A program made the translations under genes and the position numbers. A stretch of DNA of 64,000 bases from Psychrobacter okhotskensis (lineage in GTDB: Bacteria > Pseudomonadota > Gammaproteobacteria > Pseudomonadales > Moraxellaceae), in NCBI RefSeq assembly GCF_013248965.1, contig NZ_JABRVQ010000014.1, forward strand, positions 1 through 64,000, in the 5' to 3' direction. The notes beneath the pieces were generated by a model. It made no database searches. It was not told where the DNA came from and saw only the letters and a list, made by a program, of their open reading frames with translations. Below are positions 7,312-16,120 of this stretch, piece by piece. Every line of letters begins with the position of its first letter. Position 1 is the stretch's first letter.

Positions 7312-8931
7312 ATGATTATGGCTGATGATAAGAGCAAAGGCACACAAGCCGAACGGTTGGTACAGCTACGCCGCGACAAGGGACTCACTGCTGAGCAATT
7401 GTCACAAGCTATGACAGCAGCGGGTGCAAAGGTCAGTCGCGGTGCTATCTCGAACTGGGAGCGTGGTACCAACGGTATTGTGTCGTCTAAGCTACCAACA
7501 TTGGCACGAATACTGGGCTGCAGCGAAGGGTATCTGTTGCGCGGTGAGTTGCCTCATGAGACAGCCACTGATGCAGACTCACCTAATCGTGTTCACACCA
7601 AGGACGAGAGGCTTGATGTTCGTGACAATGTCCAAACTGATACAACAACCCCTAATGCCCGTAAAAACTCACAAAACAACCCTATGAGTGGTCACTCTAT
7701 GAATCCAATAAAAAAATCCGATAAATTGCAAAACGTCTGTTATGACATTCGTGGTCCCCTACTACAAACAGCCAATAAAATGGAAGCCGAAGGCAAGCGC
7801 ATACTAAAGCTAAACGTCGGTAATCCAGCGCCTTTTGGTCTGGAAGCACCGCATGAGATTTTGCGCGATGTGGCCATGAATTTGCCAGACGCGACAGGGT
7901 ATTCCGACTCGCAAGGGATTTTTTCTGCTCGTAAAGCTGTCTTGCAGTACTATCAAGCAAAGGGATTACTATCAGCAGTCGATGTTCGTGATGTCTATTT
8001 GGGCAATGGGGTTTCTGAGCTGATTGTGATGACTATGCAGGCGTTAATGAACGACGGTGATGAAGTGCTTATCCCGATGCCAGACTACCCGCTTTGGACA
8101 GCGGCGGCGAACTTGGCTGGTGGCACAGCGGTACATTATCGCTGTAATGAAGAAGATAACTGGCACCCTGACATTGAAGACATTAAGTCTAAGATTACGA
8201 GCAAGACCAAGGGCATTGTGGTTATTAATCCCAATAACCCAACGGGTTCACTTTATAGTGATGACCTGCTGAAACAAATTATCCAAGTCGCTAAAGAGCA
8301 TGACTTAATCATCATGGCCGACGAGATTTACGACCGTATTCTTTATGATGATATGGTACACACCCCAGTAAGCACCCTGACGGACGAGGTGCTGGTCTTA
8401 TCATATAATGGCTTATCAAAATCGCACCGTATCGCAGGATTTCGTGCTGGCTGGATGATGGTTTCTGGTAAAAAACACCACGCGGCAGACTTCATCGAAG
8501 GGTTAGACATGCTGGCGTCTATGCGCCTATGCTCTAATGTCCAAGGGCAGTATGCGATTCAGACAGCGATGGGCGGCTATCAGAGTATGAAAGATCTGAC
8601 CTCAAAAAAAGGCCGTCTCTATAAGCAGCGCGAAATGGCGGTGTCACGACTTAATGCGATTAAAGGCATCTCTTGCACTATGCCGCAAGGCGCGTTCTAT
8701 TGCTTTCCTAAAATGGATCCTGAGATTTATCCTATCAAAGATGATATGGAGTTTATGATGGACTTATTGGTTGAAGAAAATGTCTTAATGGTTCAAGGTA
8801 CTGGCTTTAACTGGGACACCCCCGATCATTTCCGTCTGGTATTTTTGCCTAATTTGCACGACTTAGAAGATGCCATGGATCGCTTAGATCGCTTCTTTGC
8901 CAAAAAACGTAAGCAATTTGGTACGGATTAA
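7312..8931 (+). CDS. alaA: XRE-type helix-turn-helix domain fused to alanine aminotransferase AlaA
   Basis: Residues 12-78 form a Cro/C1-type helix-turn-helix (RLVQLRRDKGLTAEQLSQAM, VSRGAISNWERGTNG, LARILGCSEGYLLRGE). A polar linker follows (80-130). From about residue 135 the protein is a full-length AlaA-type class I aminotransferase that closely follows the E. coli enzyme (KLQNVCYDIRGP, LKLNVGNPAPFG, INPNNPTG, ADEIYDRILYDD), with the PLP lysine at 370 in NGLSKSHRIAGFRAGW. AlaA makes alanine from pyruvate and glutamate. E. coli AlaA is about 405 residues and lacks the DNA-binding part. The ATG at 7312 follows AAAGG with five bases between. Palindromes near the promoter suggest that the protein binds its own control region. 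Confidence 0.93.
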   Translation: MIMADDKSKGTQAERLVQLRRDKGLTAEQLSQAMTAAGAKVSRGAISNWERGTNGIVSSKLPTLARILGCSEGYLLRGELPHETATDADSPNRVHTKDERLDVRDNVQTDTTTPNARKNSQNNPMSGHSMNPIKKSDKLQNVCYDIRGPLLQTANKMEAEGKRILKLNVGNPAPFGLEAPHEILRDVAMNLPDATGYSDSQGIFSARKAVLQYYQAKGLLSAVDVRDVYLGNGVSELIVMTMQALMNDGDEVLIPMPDYPLWTAAANLAGGTAVHYRCNEEDNWHPDIEDIKSKITSKTKGIVVINPNNPTGSLYSDDLLKQIIQVAKEHDLIIMADEIYDRILYDDMVHTPVSTLTDEVLVLSYNGLSKSHRIAGFRAGWMMVSGKKHHAADFIEGLDMLASMRLCSNVQGQYAIQTAMGGYQSMKDLTSKKGRLYKQREMAVSRLNAIKGISCTMPQGAFYCFPKMDPEIYPIKDDMEFMMDLLVEENVLMVQGTGFNWDTPDHFRLVFLPNLHDLEDAMDRLDRFFAKKRKQFGTD

Positions 8932-8966
8932 AGAGTCAATAACTATTAGAAAGATTAGAAAGGTAC

Positions 8967-9007
8967 AAAAAAACGCTTATCGGCATGATGTCGATAAGCG
9001 TTTTTTT
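8967..9007. terminator. Bidirectional terminator between alaA and the Pit transporter
   Basis: AACGCTTATCG and CGATAAGCGTT form an 11-bp stem flanked by A7 and T7, serving both converging genes. Confidence 0.92.
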
Positions 9008-9050
9008 GTTGTTACTTTATGAGTAAAATCTAAGCTATGACGTTTCTATT

Positions 9051-10658
9051 TTAGAAAACGTACATCAAAATGACAAAGCTCAAGGCTGACATTGAAGCAG
9101 CGGCTGGTAAGGTGATAATCCATGCCAAACCAATGGGCTTCATTAATGCCCAATTGGTGTCTCTATTCACGACACCGATGCCAAGTACTGCCCCAACTAA
9201 GGTATGCGTACTAGAAACTGGTAGCCCCATGGTTGACGCACCCATAACGACAGCAGCAGCAGCCAGTTCAGCTGAAAAACCAGAAGCAGGATGCATTTTT
9301 GCCAAATTGGTACCGACGGTTTGAATAACCTCTTTACCGATAAACCAAAGACCAACAATAAGCGCCACACCAAAGGTCAACATTACCGCAGGTGGTACTG
9401 CCGCTTCGGTAGCAATACTATTGGTGCGGATAACATCCATAATGGCCGCAAAAGGACCGACGGCGTTGGCAATATCGTTTGAGCCATGACTAAAGGCAAA
9501 GGCCGATGCCGTAAAGACTTGCATCCAGCTAAACATAATAAACGTCGCCTTGGTCAAATCCTCTTTATGCTTACCACGGATACTCTTGGTATATATATAG
9601 GTCGCAAGCCACACCAGCGCCGCTATCATACCCATGATTAAGAAGCCTTGCAGCGTCGTCATGCCATTATTGACATTCTTTAGACCCTTAAAGATGACCA
9701 AAGAGGCCATGACTGCCCCGCCTGCAGCAGCAATGATAGGTACCCATTGTTTCAAAGCTTTTAGGGTATCAAGGTTGCTGCGCTCGTTCTCAATTTCATA
9801 AAGCTGTTTGTAATAGTCAGTCTCTAAATCTTCAACGTCACAATCATCATCTTTATAGATTTCTTGATCACGCAACATCGCTGAGGTATAAGCCAGTTGT
9901 TCCGACTCTGAGAGCGCCTCTAAAAACTCTTTATGATTTTGTTTTAAGGTTTTCTTATTGCCTTTCAAAGTCGCGATGTGCGCCTCTGTTTTATCATTAT
10001 ACTCAATGATATTTTTCTTAATCTGTCCATATAAAAGGTAGGAGAAAACGCCGCCTAGTAGCGGTGATATTACCCAAGAGATCGCAATCGTTCCAATCGT
10101 TCCCCAATTCACGGTTGATAATGCCATTTCGGTACCACCTAACGTGATACCCAATACAATGGAGCTACCAACAACACCGCCGATAATGGCGTGAGTGGTC
10201 GAAACGGGTAACCCTTTTTTGGTGGCAAACAACAGCCAAAATGCGGCAGCGATAAGCGCTGACAGCATGACATAGATGAACTGGTTAGGCGTTACTGAAA
10301 GACCATCCAGATCGACAATGCCGCTGCGAATGGTATCGGTGACTTCACCACCTGCCAGCACAGCTCCAGACACTTCAAATATCGCTGCGATACCCAGCGC
10401 TTGTGGAATGGTCAACGTCCCCGCACCCACCGAGGTACCAAAGGAGTTGGCGACATCGTTACCACCAATATTGAATGCCATAAAGACACCAAAAGCGGTA
10501 GCTACGATAAATAGCGTCGTCTGCTGACGCATGGTGTAATCTAGACCCCACCACAAAAAGTAGGCGGTCATCGCAATCAGTAAAATGCCAAAAAATAGAT
10601 TTATTCTCATAGAGCCAACTGATTTGGCTGGCTCAGTAGAACTGTTGGTAATACCCAT
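9051..10658 (-). CDS. Inorganic phosphate transporter, Pit family
   Basis: The 535-residue membrane protein belongs to the PiT family of low-affinity phosphate-cation symporters. Both signature repeats are visible: GGNDVANSFGTSVG (about 65-78) and SHGSNDIANAVGPF (about 390-403), plus VSTTHAIIGG and VSSTHTLVGA. About ten to twelve membrane helices are predicted by eye. A long charged cytoplasmic loop (about 213-310, with EALSESEQLAYTSAMLRDQE) separates the halves, as in larger members such as those of Pseudomonas. The next gene upstream on the same strand is a polyphosphate-using kinase, so a phosphate-handling neighbourhood is likely, but a 560-bp gap separates them. Confidence 0.95.
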   Translation of the reverse strand: MGITNSSTEPAKSVGSMRINLFFGILLIAMTAYFLWWGLDYTMRQQTTLFIVATAFGVFMAFNIGGNDVANSFGTSVGAGTLTIPQALGIAAIFEVSGAVLAGGEVTDTIRSGIVDLDGLSVTPNQFIYVMLSALIAAAFWLLFATKKGLPVSTTHAIIGGVVGSSIVLGITLGGTEMALSTVNWGTIGTIAISWVISPLLGGVFSYLLYGQIKKNIIEYNDKTEAHIATLKGNKKTLKQNHKEFLEALSESEQLAYTSAMLRDQEIYKDDDCDVEDLETDYYKQLYEIENERSNLDTLKALKQWVPIIAAAGGAVMASLVIFKGLKNVNNGMTTLQGFLIMGMIAALVWLATYIYTKSIRGKHKEDLTKATFIMFSWMQVFTASAFAFSHGSNDIANAVGPFAAIMDVIRTNSIATEAAVPPAVMLTFGVALIVGLWFIGKEVIQTVGTNLAKMHPASGFSAELAAAAVVMGASTMGLPVSSTHTLVGAVLGIGVVNRDTNWALMKPIGLAWIITLPAAASMSALSFVILMYVF

Positions 10659-11222
10659 ACGTTGATACGCCCTGCGTAAGGTGATTGAAATTATCTGCGG
10701 TTATTAACATTGCGACGCCAATAATGATACCGTTTCCAGTATGCAAAACTTAAGAGCGTATGCGCAATGTGCTGGTCAAATTACAGCTTCGATCTACTGC
10801 CCTAGCGCACGTATTTACCTTAACCCTTAGCTATCATTAATTTAGCTATCATTAATACAGGGCGTCAGTACCATGCAATATCCAGGACCATAGATACATC
10901 ATTCAACATGTCACAAAGCCGCAAGTGATAATGCCAAATCATTTGATTAAAGCATCTTGCGGCTTATAGCTTCCATTGTAATCGACTTCATCAAAATATT
11001 TAAAATATTTATATTAAATAAAACGAATGCTTTGTCCACACATCTCATTTAGTAGAAGGCAGAAATCATTACGTGCCTATTATATTAAATCTAGGCACAT
11101 AATGCATGATGATATTGCAAGATTTGTAACTGCTAGTGTGCGAACCTGCTAACCTCTTTATTTAGTTATATATTATTAGGCATTTGAGAAATAACCAACC
11201 TTACTATGGCTGGTTATAACCG
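10659..11222. other. Gene-free gap with three inverted repeats
   Basis: No reading frame here is convincing. Visible structures: a perfect 10-bp inverted repeat AAGCCGCAAG/CTTGCGGCTT at 10916-10925 and 10956-10965, with a 30-base loop that has an inner ATGC/GCAT pair; GTGCCTA/TAGGCAC at 11073-11098; and an imperfect stem ATAACCAACC/GGCTGGTTAT at 11191-11216 next to the end of the PPK2 gene, perhaps a weak terminator on the minus strand. The first could be a small RNA or a protein site. The promoter of the Pit gene should lie near 10700. Confidence 0.5.
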
Positions 11223-12917
11223 TTAACTGTCTGAGAGCGCGAACAGCTGTTTAATAGCGTGATCTAACACATCCAAACGCGCCTGACGCTTCTCATTGGT
11301 GGCGATGACGCACCAAGGTGCATACGCTGTGTCGGTATGTGCCAGCATATCAGCCGCAGATTGCACATAATCTGACCACTTATCGCGATTACGCCAATCA
11401 TCATCGGTTAATTTAAACTGCTTATGCGGCGTCTCTTCACGCGCTTCAAAACGCTTAAGCTGTTCTTTTTTATCAATAGCCAACCAGTATTTGATGACCA
11501 ACGTCCCTGCGGTGGCCAAGTCCGCCTCGAAGCGATTAATTTCATCATATGCACGCTGCCATTCATCATCTGTGGCAAATCCTTCAATACGCTCAACCAA
11601 GACGCGACCATACCAAGTACGATCAAAGATGGCGATACGACTAATACGATCCGTTTGCTCGTTTGGCAGTTTGGTCCAAAATCGCCATAGATAAGGGTGT
11701 TGTAACTCATACAGCATTGGCGCGCCGATATTATAAATTTGATACTCGCGTGGGTCGAGGGGTGCCACCAATCTTTTGATCGCCCCGCCTTTACCAGCAG
11801 CGTCCATCCCTTCAAAGGCGAAAACGATATGCCGACCTTTGCGCGCACGTAGCAACTCAGCAAGACGTGCTTGTTTTTCTGCCAACGCATCACGGTAGTC
11901 AGACTTATCGATATCGGCATCATCGATGTCTTCTAAAAATTTAGGGATTTTTACAGGTTTAAATTTCGCTGATTTAATTGCTTGCTGAGCTTGCTTGTCA
12001 GTCTCTGAGGTTGTTGCCGTATTTATTTTGCTGCTTACTAGCGCGGTTTGCATCGCTTGTAGTACTTCATGACAGAAGCGATCGGCGGCATCTGACTTAT
12101 CATCACCATCAATAATGATCCAATCATCTTGCTGGCGGAGCAGTGTCGCGGCTACCTCATTAAACTGCGCAACTATCTCTGTACTATTCCAATCAATTTG
12201 ATACAAAAACTGCGGGTCGGCTTCAGCGTCATTTAATCGCTCTTGTAACGTTTCGATATTGACATGGAACCAACATTTAAGCAGTCGGGTTTGATTGGCG
12301 GCTAAATCTTGTTCGAACGCTTGCAGCTTAATAAGTTGCTGCTGTAGATACGCTTGCCATTGCGCAATCGGTAACGCCTTTTCATTGTCAGATTTGTCAT
12401 TGTCAGACTTGGTACCTTCTGGTTTTTGATTTTTCGATGGTTTATCATCATGGTCTGATGTTGCCATACGCATAACGTTATAGAGCAAATCGGCATACCA
12501 ATTACCAAAATAAACCATCACATCGCCATGACGCGGCAGCGCTTTGGTATGTGCTTGCCAAATCGGCTGATACGCTAAGGGACAATCACCGATGGTTGCC
12601 TCAACCTTGAGTAGCCGAGGATCTACCCACTGGCGCAATTGCTTCACAGCAGTGCCTTTGCCTGCCTGCTCCATACCATTGACCAACACCAAAAGCCCTG
12701 TTGGTTTGTTGAGGGTTGGCGGCGTCTGTTGCCGCGTTGCTCGTAGGGCATATTGAGCGGTGACCAGTGCCAACCGTAGTGCATCTTTATCCATAGAAAA
12801 CTGATTCAGTGGATTAGGGGTTAAGCGCTCCTCTATCACTTGCTCACTAAATTGGGCACTGACCGCTTGTGCTGCGTTGGGTTCAGTCGTATTGTCATTT
12901 TTGCTCATAATGGTCAT
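11223..12917 (-). CDS. Polyphosphate:AMP phosphotransferase (two-domain PPK2)
   Basis: The 564-residue protein has two PPK2 domains, the architecture of class II enzymes that make ADP from AMP with polyphosphate. Walker A loops lie at 81-89 (GMEQAGKGT) and 370-378 (GMDAAGKGG). The C-terminal half is complete, with DPREYQIYNIGAP, FWTKLP, FDRTWYGRVLVERIEGF and HKQFKLTDDDWRNRDKW. The N-terminal half is eroded: it reads FGNWYADLLYN where the C-half has DRTWYGRVL, so probably only the second half is catalytic, as known for this class. A charged insert (155-182, rich in Asp, Lys, Ser) sits in the N-half. The enzyme is known from polyphosphate-storing Acinetobacter. Alternative start ATG four codons on; spacing to AGGA does not decide. 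Confidence 0.92.
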   Translation of the reverse strand: MTIMSKNDNTTEPNAAQAVSAQFSEQVIEERLTPNPLNQFSMDKDALRLALVTAQYALRATRQQTPPTLNKPTGLLVLVNGMEQAGKGTAVKQLRQWVDPRLLKVEATIGDCPLAYQPIWQAHTKALPRHGDVMVYFGNWYADLLYNVMRMATSDHDDKPSKNQKPEGTKSDNDKSDNEKALPIAQWQAYLQQQLIKLQAFEQDLAANQTRLLKCWFHVNIETLQERLNDAEADPQFLYQIDWNSTEIVAQFNEVAATLLRQQDDWIIIDGDDKSDAADRFCHEVLQAMQTALVSSKINTATTSETDKQAQQAIKSAKFKPVKIPKFLEDIDDADIDKSDYRDALAEKQARLAELLRARKGRHIVFAFEGMDAAGKGGAIKRLVAPLDPREYQIYNIGAPMLYELQHPYLWRFWTKLPNEQTDRISRIAIFDRTWYGRVLVERIEGFATDDEWQRAYDEINRFEADLATAGTLVIKYWLAIDKKEQLKRFEAREETPHKQFKLTDDDWRNRDKWSDYVQSAADMLAHTDTAYAPWCVIATNEKRQARLDVLDHAIKQLFALSDS

Positions 12918-13170
12918 CGTCCTATGATTGAAAGCACATCTGCTTAATCATAGCATTTGACCAATTCGGTAAATAACGCTGCTATGTAACAGTTTGACAT
13001 TTGTATTCTGCTTTATTTTCTTTTAAGGTGAACACAATCTTGAGAGCATGCTTTAATAGGATCATAAAATAATAAAAAAAGGCTCAAAATAGGCATCAAA
13101 ACTCAGCATAACTTTGACCACTTCATTCTCAATCTACACATAATTTTTACCTTTATATAGGATTTTTGCT

Positions 13171-13884
13171 ATGTCTGCCTTAACCGATTTACAACAGCAC
13201 CTCACACATTTTTGGGCGCTACCACATCATCAAGATGCTGAATTAAACACCAAACTCAATGAAGTGCAAGTATGGCAACAAGCGCGACTCCAACGTACGC
13301 ATAGTGAACTATTCGAACAGCCAAAAAACCAACTGATGGCAGACTATTTTCTGACGCAACTATACGGCGGTGATGAGTTTAAGTTATTGGCCAAGCAGTT
13401 AGAGCGGATTTTGCCAAAAGCCAAAAAGCTTGAACGCCTTGCAAAAGAATCAGCTTTAGAAGCTGGCAGTATGGGTATCCAAGCAGCAATTCTAGCGATT
13501 GAGCTAGATTTACATTTGGCTCAGTGGCTACTTGCCCAAGACTTACCAATTACCGAAGACAATATGCTAGCCGCCTATCGTACTGTCGATGAAGCGAATA
13601 AGCGCCGCATTCAGATTACCAATCTTAAGGATGTTTGCTACCGCACTGACAAGCATTTGAACTCATTTATGCTCAAACAAGCGTTCGCGTTAGCAAAAGG
13701 CACCGCTTATCGCTACAACTTTCAACCACTGTATGACTTTATCGATACCGGTTTTAAAGCCATGAAACCCCTTAAAAGCGTAAGCAGCTTTATCGAACCG
13801 TTTTGTGAACGTGAGCTTGAAATTATTGACGAAGTTCATGATACGGATAATGGCAATAAGCCCTTGGCGTTTGGTGTATTATAG
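13171..13884 (+). CDS. FFLEELY-motif family protein of unknown function
   Basis: The 237-residue soluble protein matches, by motif, the FFLEELY family found in gammaproteobacteria: VWQQARLQRTHSELFEQP, then DYFLTQLYGGDEF (where others have FFLEELYG) and LERILPKAKKLERLAKESA, followed by a helical region with a conserved ELD. No catalytic motif or signal peptide is seen; it looks all-alpha. It stands just before ubiE on the same strand, 107 bp away, so co-transcription is possible but unproved. The function is not known to me. The 250-bp space before it separates it from the divergent PPK2 gene and should hold both promoters. Confidence 0.8.
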   Translation: MSALTDLQQHLTHFWALPHHQDAELNTKLNEVQVWQQARLQRTHSELFEQPKNQLMADYFLTQLYGGDEFKLLAKQLERILPKAKKLERLAKESALEAGSMGIQAAILAIELDLHLAQWLLAQDLPITEDNMLAAYRTVDEANKRRIQITNLKDVCYRTDKHLNSFMLKQAFALAKGTAYRYNFQPLYDFIDTGFKAMKPLKSVSSFIEPFCERELEIIDEVHDTDNGNKPLAFGVL

Positions 13885-13991
13885 GGCTAATTAGAGACTC
13901 AGTTAACTGGTGAAATTCGTTAACAGACACAATATATAGTCGAAAAAGTATCTCAAAAAATAATCATAAAAGTGAATAACAGGATAATGCT

Positions 13992-15143
13992 ATGACCGAT
14001 AATACCAATGATAACACTACTCCCTCTGACCAAAAGCCAGCGCTCAACACCACGATTAATGGTCAGCTGCAAGATAAATTGGTCAGAGACAGCATCACTC
14101 ACAGTCAAAACATCACCGCTCAAGTAAAAGCACGTCAAAGTCCTGTGCCTAATGCAACGACTGATACGAGTATTGATGCTAGCGTCAAAAAAAGTAAAAG
14201 TAATGACTTTACGCAAGTGCAAAACTTACCAACCGGAACCCCACAAGGTCAACAAACGACTATGCCAAACCATACCACCAACGCTAATAATACGTTGAAT
14301 GACAGCGCAAGCAACACTTCAGCGCAAGCACAAACTGCCAAACAAACACTTTTTAACCAGCGTGATGACATCAATAATCCGCATACGCCTGATACTGATG
14401 GTAATGAGCAAACGCATTTTGGTTATAAAACGGTCAATAAAGCAGAAAAGCAAGCGCGCGTTGCTGATGTCTTTACCTCAGTCGCCAAAAAATACGACAT
14501 TATGAATGACTTAATGTCATTTGGTATTCATCGCTTATGGAAACGTTATGCGATTAGCTTGTCAGGCGTACGTGCGGGTCAGCATGTACTCGATATCGCT
14601 GGTGGTACGGGTGATTTGGCCAAAGTATTTAGTCGTGAAGTCGGTCGCAACGGTAAAGTCGTGTTATCTGATATTAATGCGGCCATGTTAGAAGTTGGTC
14701 GTGAGCGCTTGATTAATGCTGGCTGCAATAATGTCGATTTTGTACTTGCCAATGCTGAAACATTAGCGCCATTTGATGACAATAGCTTTGATTTGCTTAC
14801 CATCAGCTTTGGTCTGCGGAATGTCACGGACAAAGACGCTGCGTTAAAATCTATGTATCGCGTACTGAAACCGGGCGGTCGTTTATTGATTTTAGAATTC
14901 TCAAAACCTGTGTTTGAGCCATTATCAAAAGCCTATGATTTATACTCATTTACCGCATTACCAATGATGGGCAAGCTGATTGCCAATGATGCAGAAAGCT
15001 ATCAATACTTGGCTGAATCGATTCGTATGCACCCTGATCAGCAGACGCTAAAGCAAATGATGCAGCAAGCGGGCTTTGAGAATTGTGATTATCACAACTT
15101 GACCGCTGGTATCGTTGCTGTGCATCGCGGTTTTAAAGCGTAG
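13992..15143 (+). CDS. ubiE: Ubiquinone/menaquinone C-methyltransferase UbiE with a long N-terminal extension
   Basis: From residue 141 on ([20 protein letters not shown]) the protein follows E. coli UbiE almost residue by residue: [22 protein letters not shown], the SAM motif [54 protein letters not shown] and [13 protein letters not shown]. It methylates the ring of ubiquinone (and demethylmenaquinone where present). Residues 1-140 are extra: a Thr/Asn/Gln/Ser-rich, probably disordered stretch with no counterpart in the 251-residue E. coli protein. A good RBS (AGGA, seven bases) precedes the ATG at 13992, so the extension is very likely translated. It heads ubiE-ubiJ-ubiB. Confidence 0.95.
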   Translation: MTDNTNDNTTPSDQKPALNTTINGQLQDKLVRDSITHSQNITAQVKARQSPVPNATTDTSIDASVKKSKSNDFTQVQNLPTGTPQGQQTTMPNHTTNANNTLNDSASNTSAQAQTAKQTLFNQRDDINNPHTPDTDGNEQTHFGYKTVNKAEKQARVADVFTSVAKKYDIMNDLMSFGIHRLWKRYAISLSGVRAGQHVLDIAGGTGDLAKVFSREVGRNGKVVLSDINAAMLEVGRERLINAGCNNVDFVLANAETLAPFDDNSFDLLTISFGLRNVTDKDAALKSMYRVLKPGGRLLILEFSKPVFEPLSKAYDLYSFTALPMMGKLIANDAESYQYLAESIRMHPDQQTLKQMMQQAGFENCDYHNLTAGIVAVHRGFKA

Positions 15144-15313
15144 TTTTAGAAAAGAATAGTTTTAGAGCGTAGTTTTAAAAGCTGCTTATACAAACAAGCT
15201 TCTTCATAATGTAAAAACGTCCGTCATTAGGTAGGCGTTTGATCATAGTCATAACAGCCAATATTGAAATATGCGCCAGGCTTATGGCGCTCAACCAAAC
15301 ATGTGAGAGCCTT

Positions 15314-16018
15314 ATGCTGACTGTTTTACTTTTGGCAGGTGCCGAAAAGCTGATTAACCTAGCCATTGCGAGTGATGAGATTACCAAATCAGGATTGGCA
15401 CCGCTTGCTGGCAAAGTGTTGCGACTGAATATGGCAATGCCTGAGATTCGTTTGGATATTCTATTCACCCATGAGCGTTTGCGTTTTGAGCCGGTGACGA
15501 CAGACAGCGTGTTTGAGACGAGCGGCCGTATGAACGAGCGCCAACAAGCCAGTATGGAGCGCGCTCGGATCGGTCATAGTCGTCCAGACTGTACCATTAC
15601 CGTAGACAATCCAGCGCAATTGCTGAATCTGATGCGCGGCACTGAGGGCAACCTGCCTATCGCGGGTGATTACAAAGTGCTCATGCAGCTTAAACAACTG
15701 GTCGCAGGCTTTGACCCAGATGTCGCAGGACAGCTCGAGCCATTTATCGGTAAGCCAATGGCCAGTCAGTTGCATCTGCTCATCTCACAACTCAAAGGCA
15801 GCTGGCGTCATAGTGCCAAACGCGCTTTTGATGATGTCAGCGACTGGGCCAATGACGTGGCGGGTAATGTCGCTCCTGACCCGATGGAAGCCGCCCAAGT
15901 TAATGACTTAAAGCAGCAATTACTGAAGCTGCGTGCTGATGTTGAGCGTGAGGAGGCCAAACTTGCTGCTATTAAAGAGGAACAAGCCAGTTTCCTCAAC
16001 AACTCGTTTCATCAATAA
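15314..16018 (+). CDS. ubiJ: Ubiquinone biosynthesis accessory factor UbiJ (SCP2 domain)
   Basis: A 234-residue protein between ubiE and ubiB, as in E. coli. The N-terminal half is an SCP2-type lipid-binding fold (LLAGAEKLINLAI, LAPLAGKVLRLNM, CTITVDNPAQLLNLMRG, GDYKVLMQLKQLV), and the C-terminus is a coiled coil (LKQQLLKLRADVEREEAKLAAIKEEQ). UbiJ holds polyprenyl intermediates for the soluble Ubi complex (family knowledge). The frame is open further upstream to 15239, but the ATG at 15314 gives the family start (compare MPFKPLVTAGIESLLN in E. coli) and has GAGAG before it. Confidence 0.9.
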   Translation: MLTVLLLAGAEKLINLAIASDEITKSGLAPLAGKVLRLNMAMPEIRLDILFTHERLRFEPVTTDSVFETSGRMNERQQASMERARIGHSRPDCTITVDNPAQLLNLMRGTEGNLPIAGDYKVLMQLKQLVAGFDPDVAGQLEPFIGKPMASQLHLLISQLKGSWRHSAKRAFDDVSDWANDVAGNVAPDPMEAAQVNDLKQQLLKLRADVEREEAKLAAIKEEQASFLNNSFHQ

Positions 16019-16120
16019 TTTATGCCGTCGATGATAGCTAAAACCTATTATTGACAGCATTATCTATCGACAAACACAGCGCCCACCCTATTTTTGACTT
16101 TCTTTAGAGTAATCTTGCCC

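Noticed and set aside
7101..7325. 74-codon open frame before alaA
   Set aside because: It covers the palindromes and promoter, overlaps the alaA start and shows no protein-like pattern.
11408..11923. 171-codon frame on the same strand as the PPK2 gene
   Set aside because: It is a shifted-frame shadow of the clearly conserved PPK2 coding sequence.
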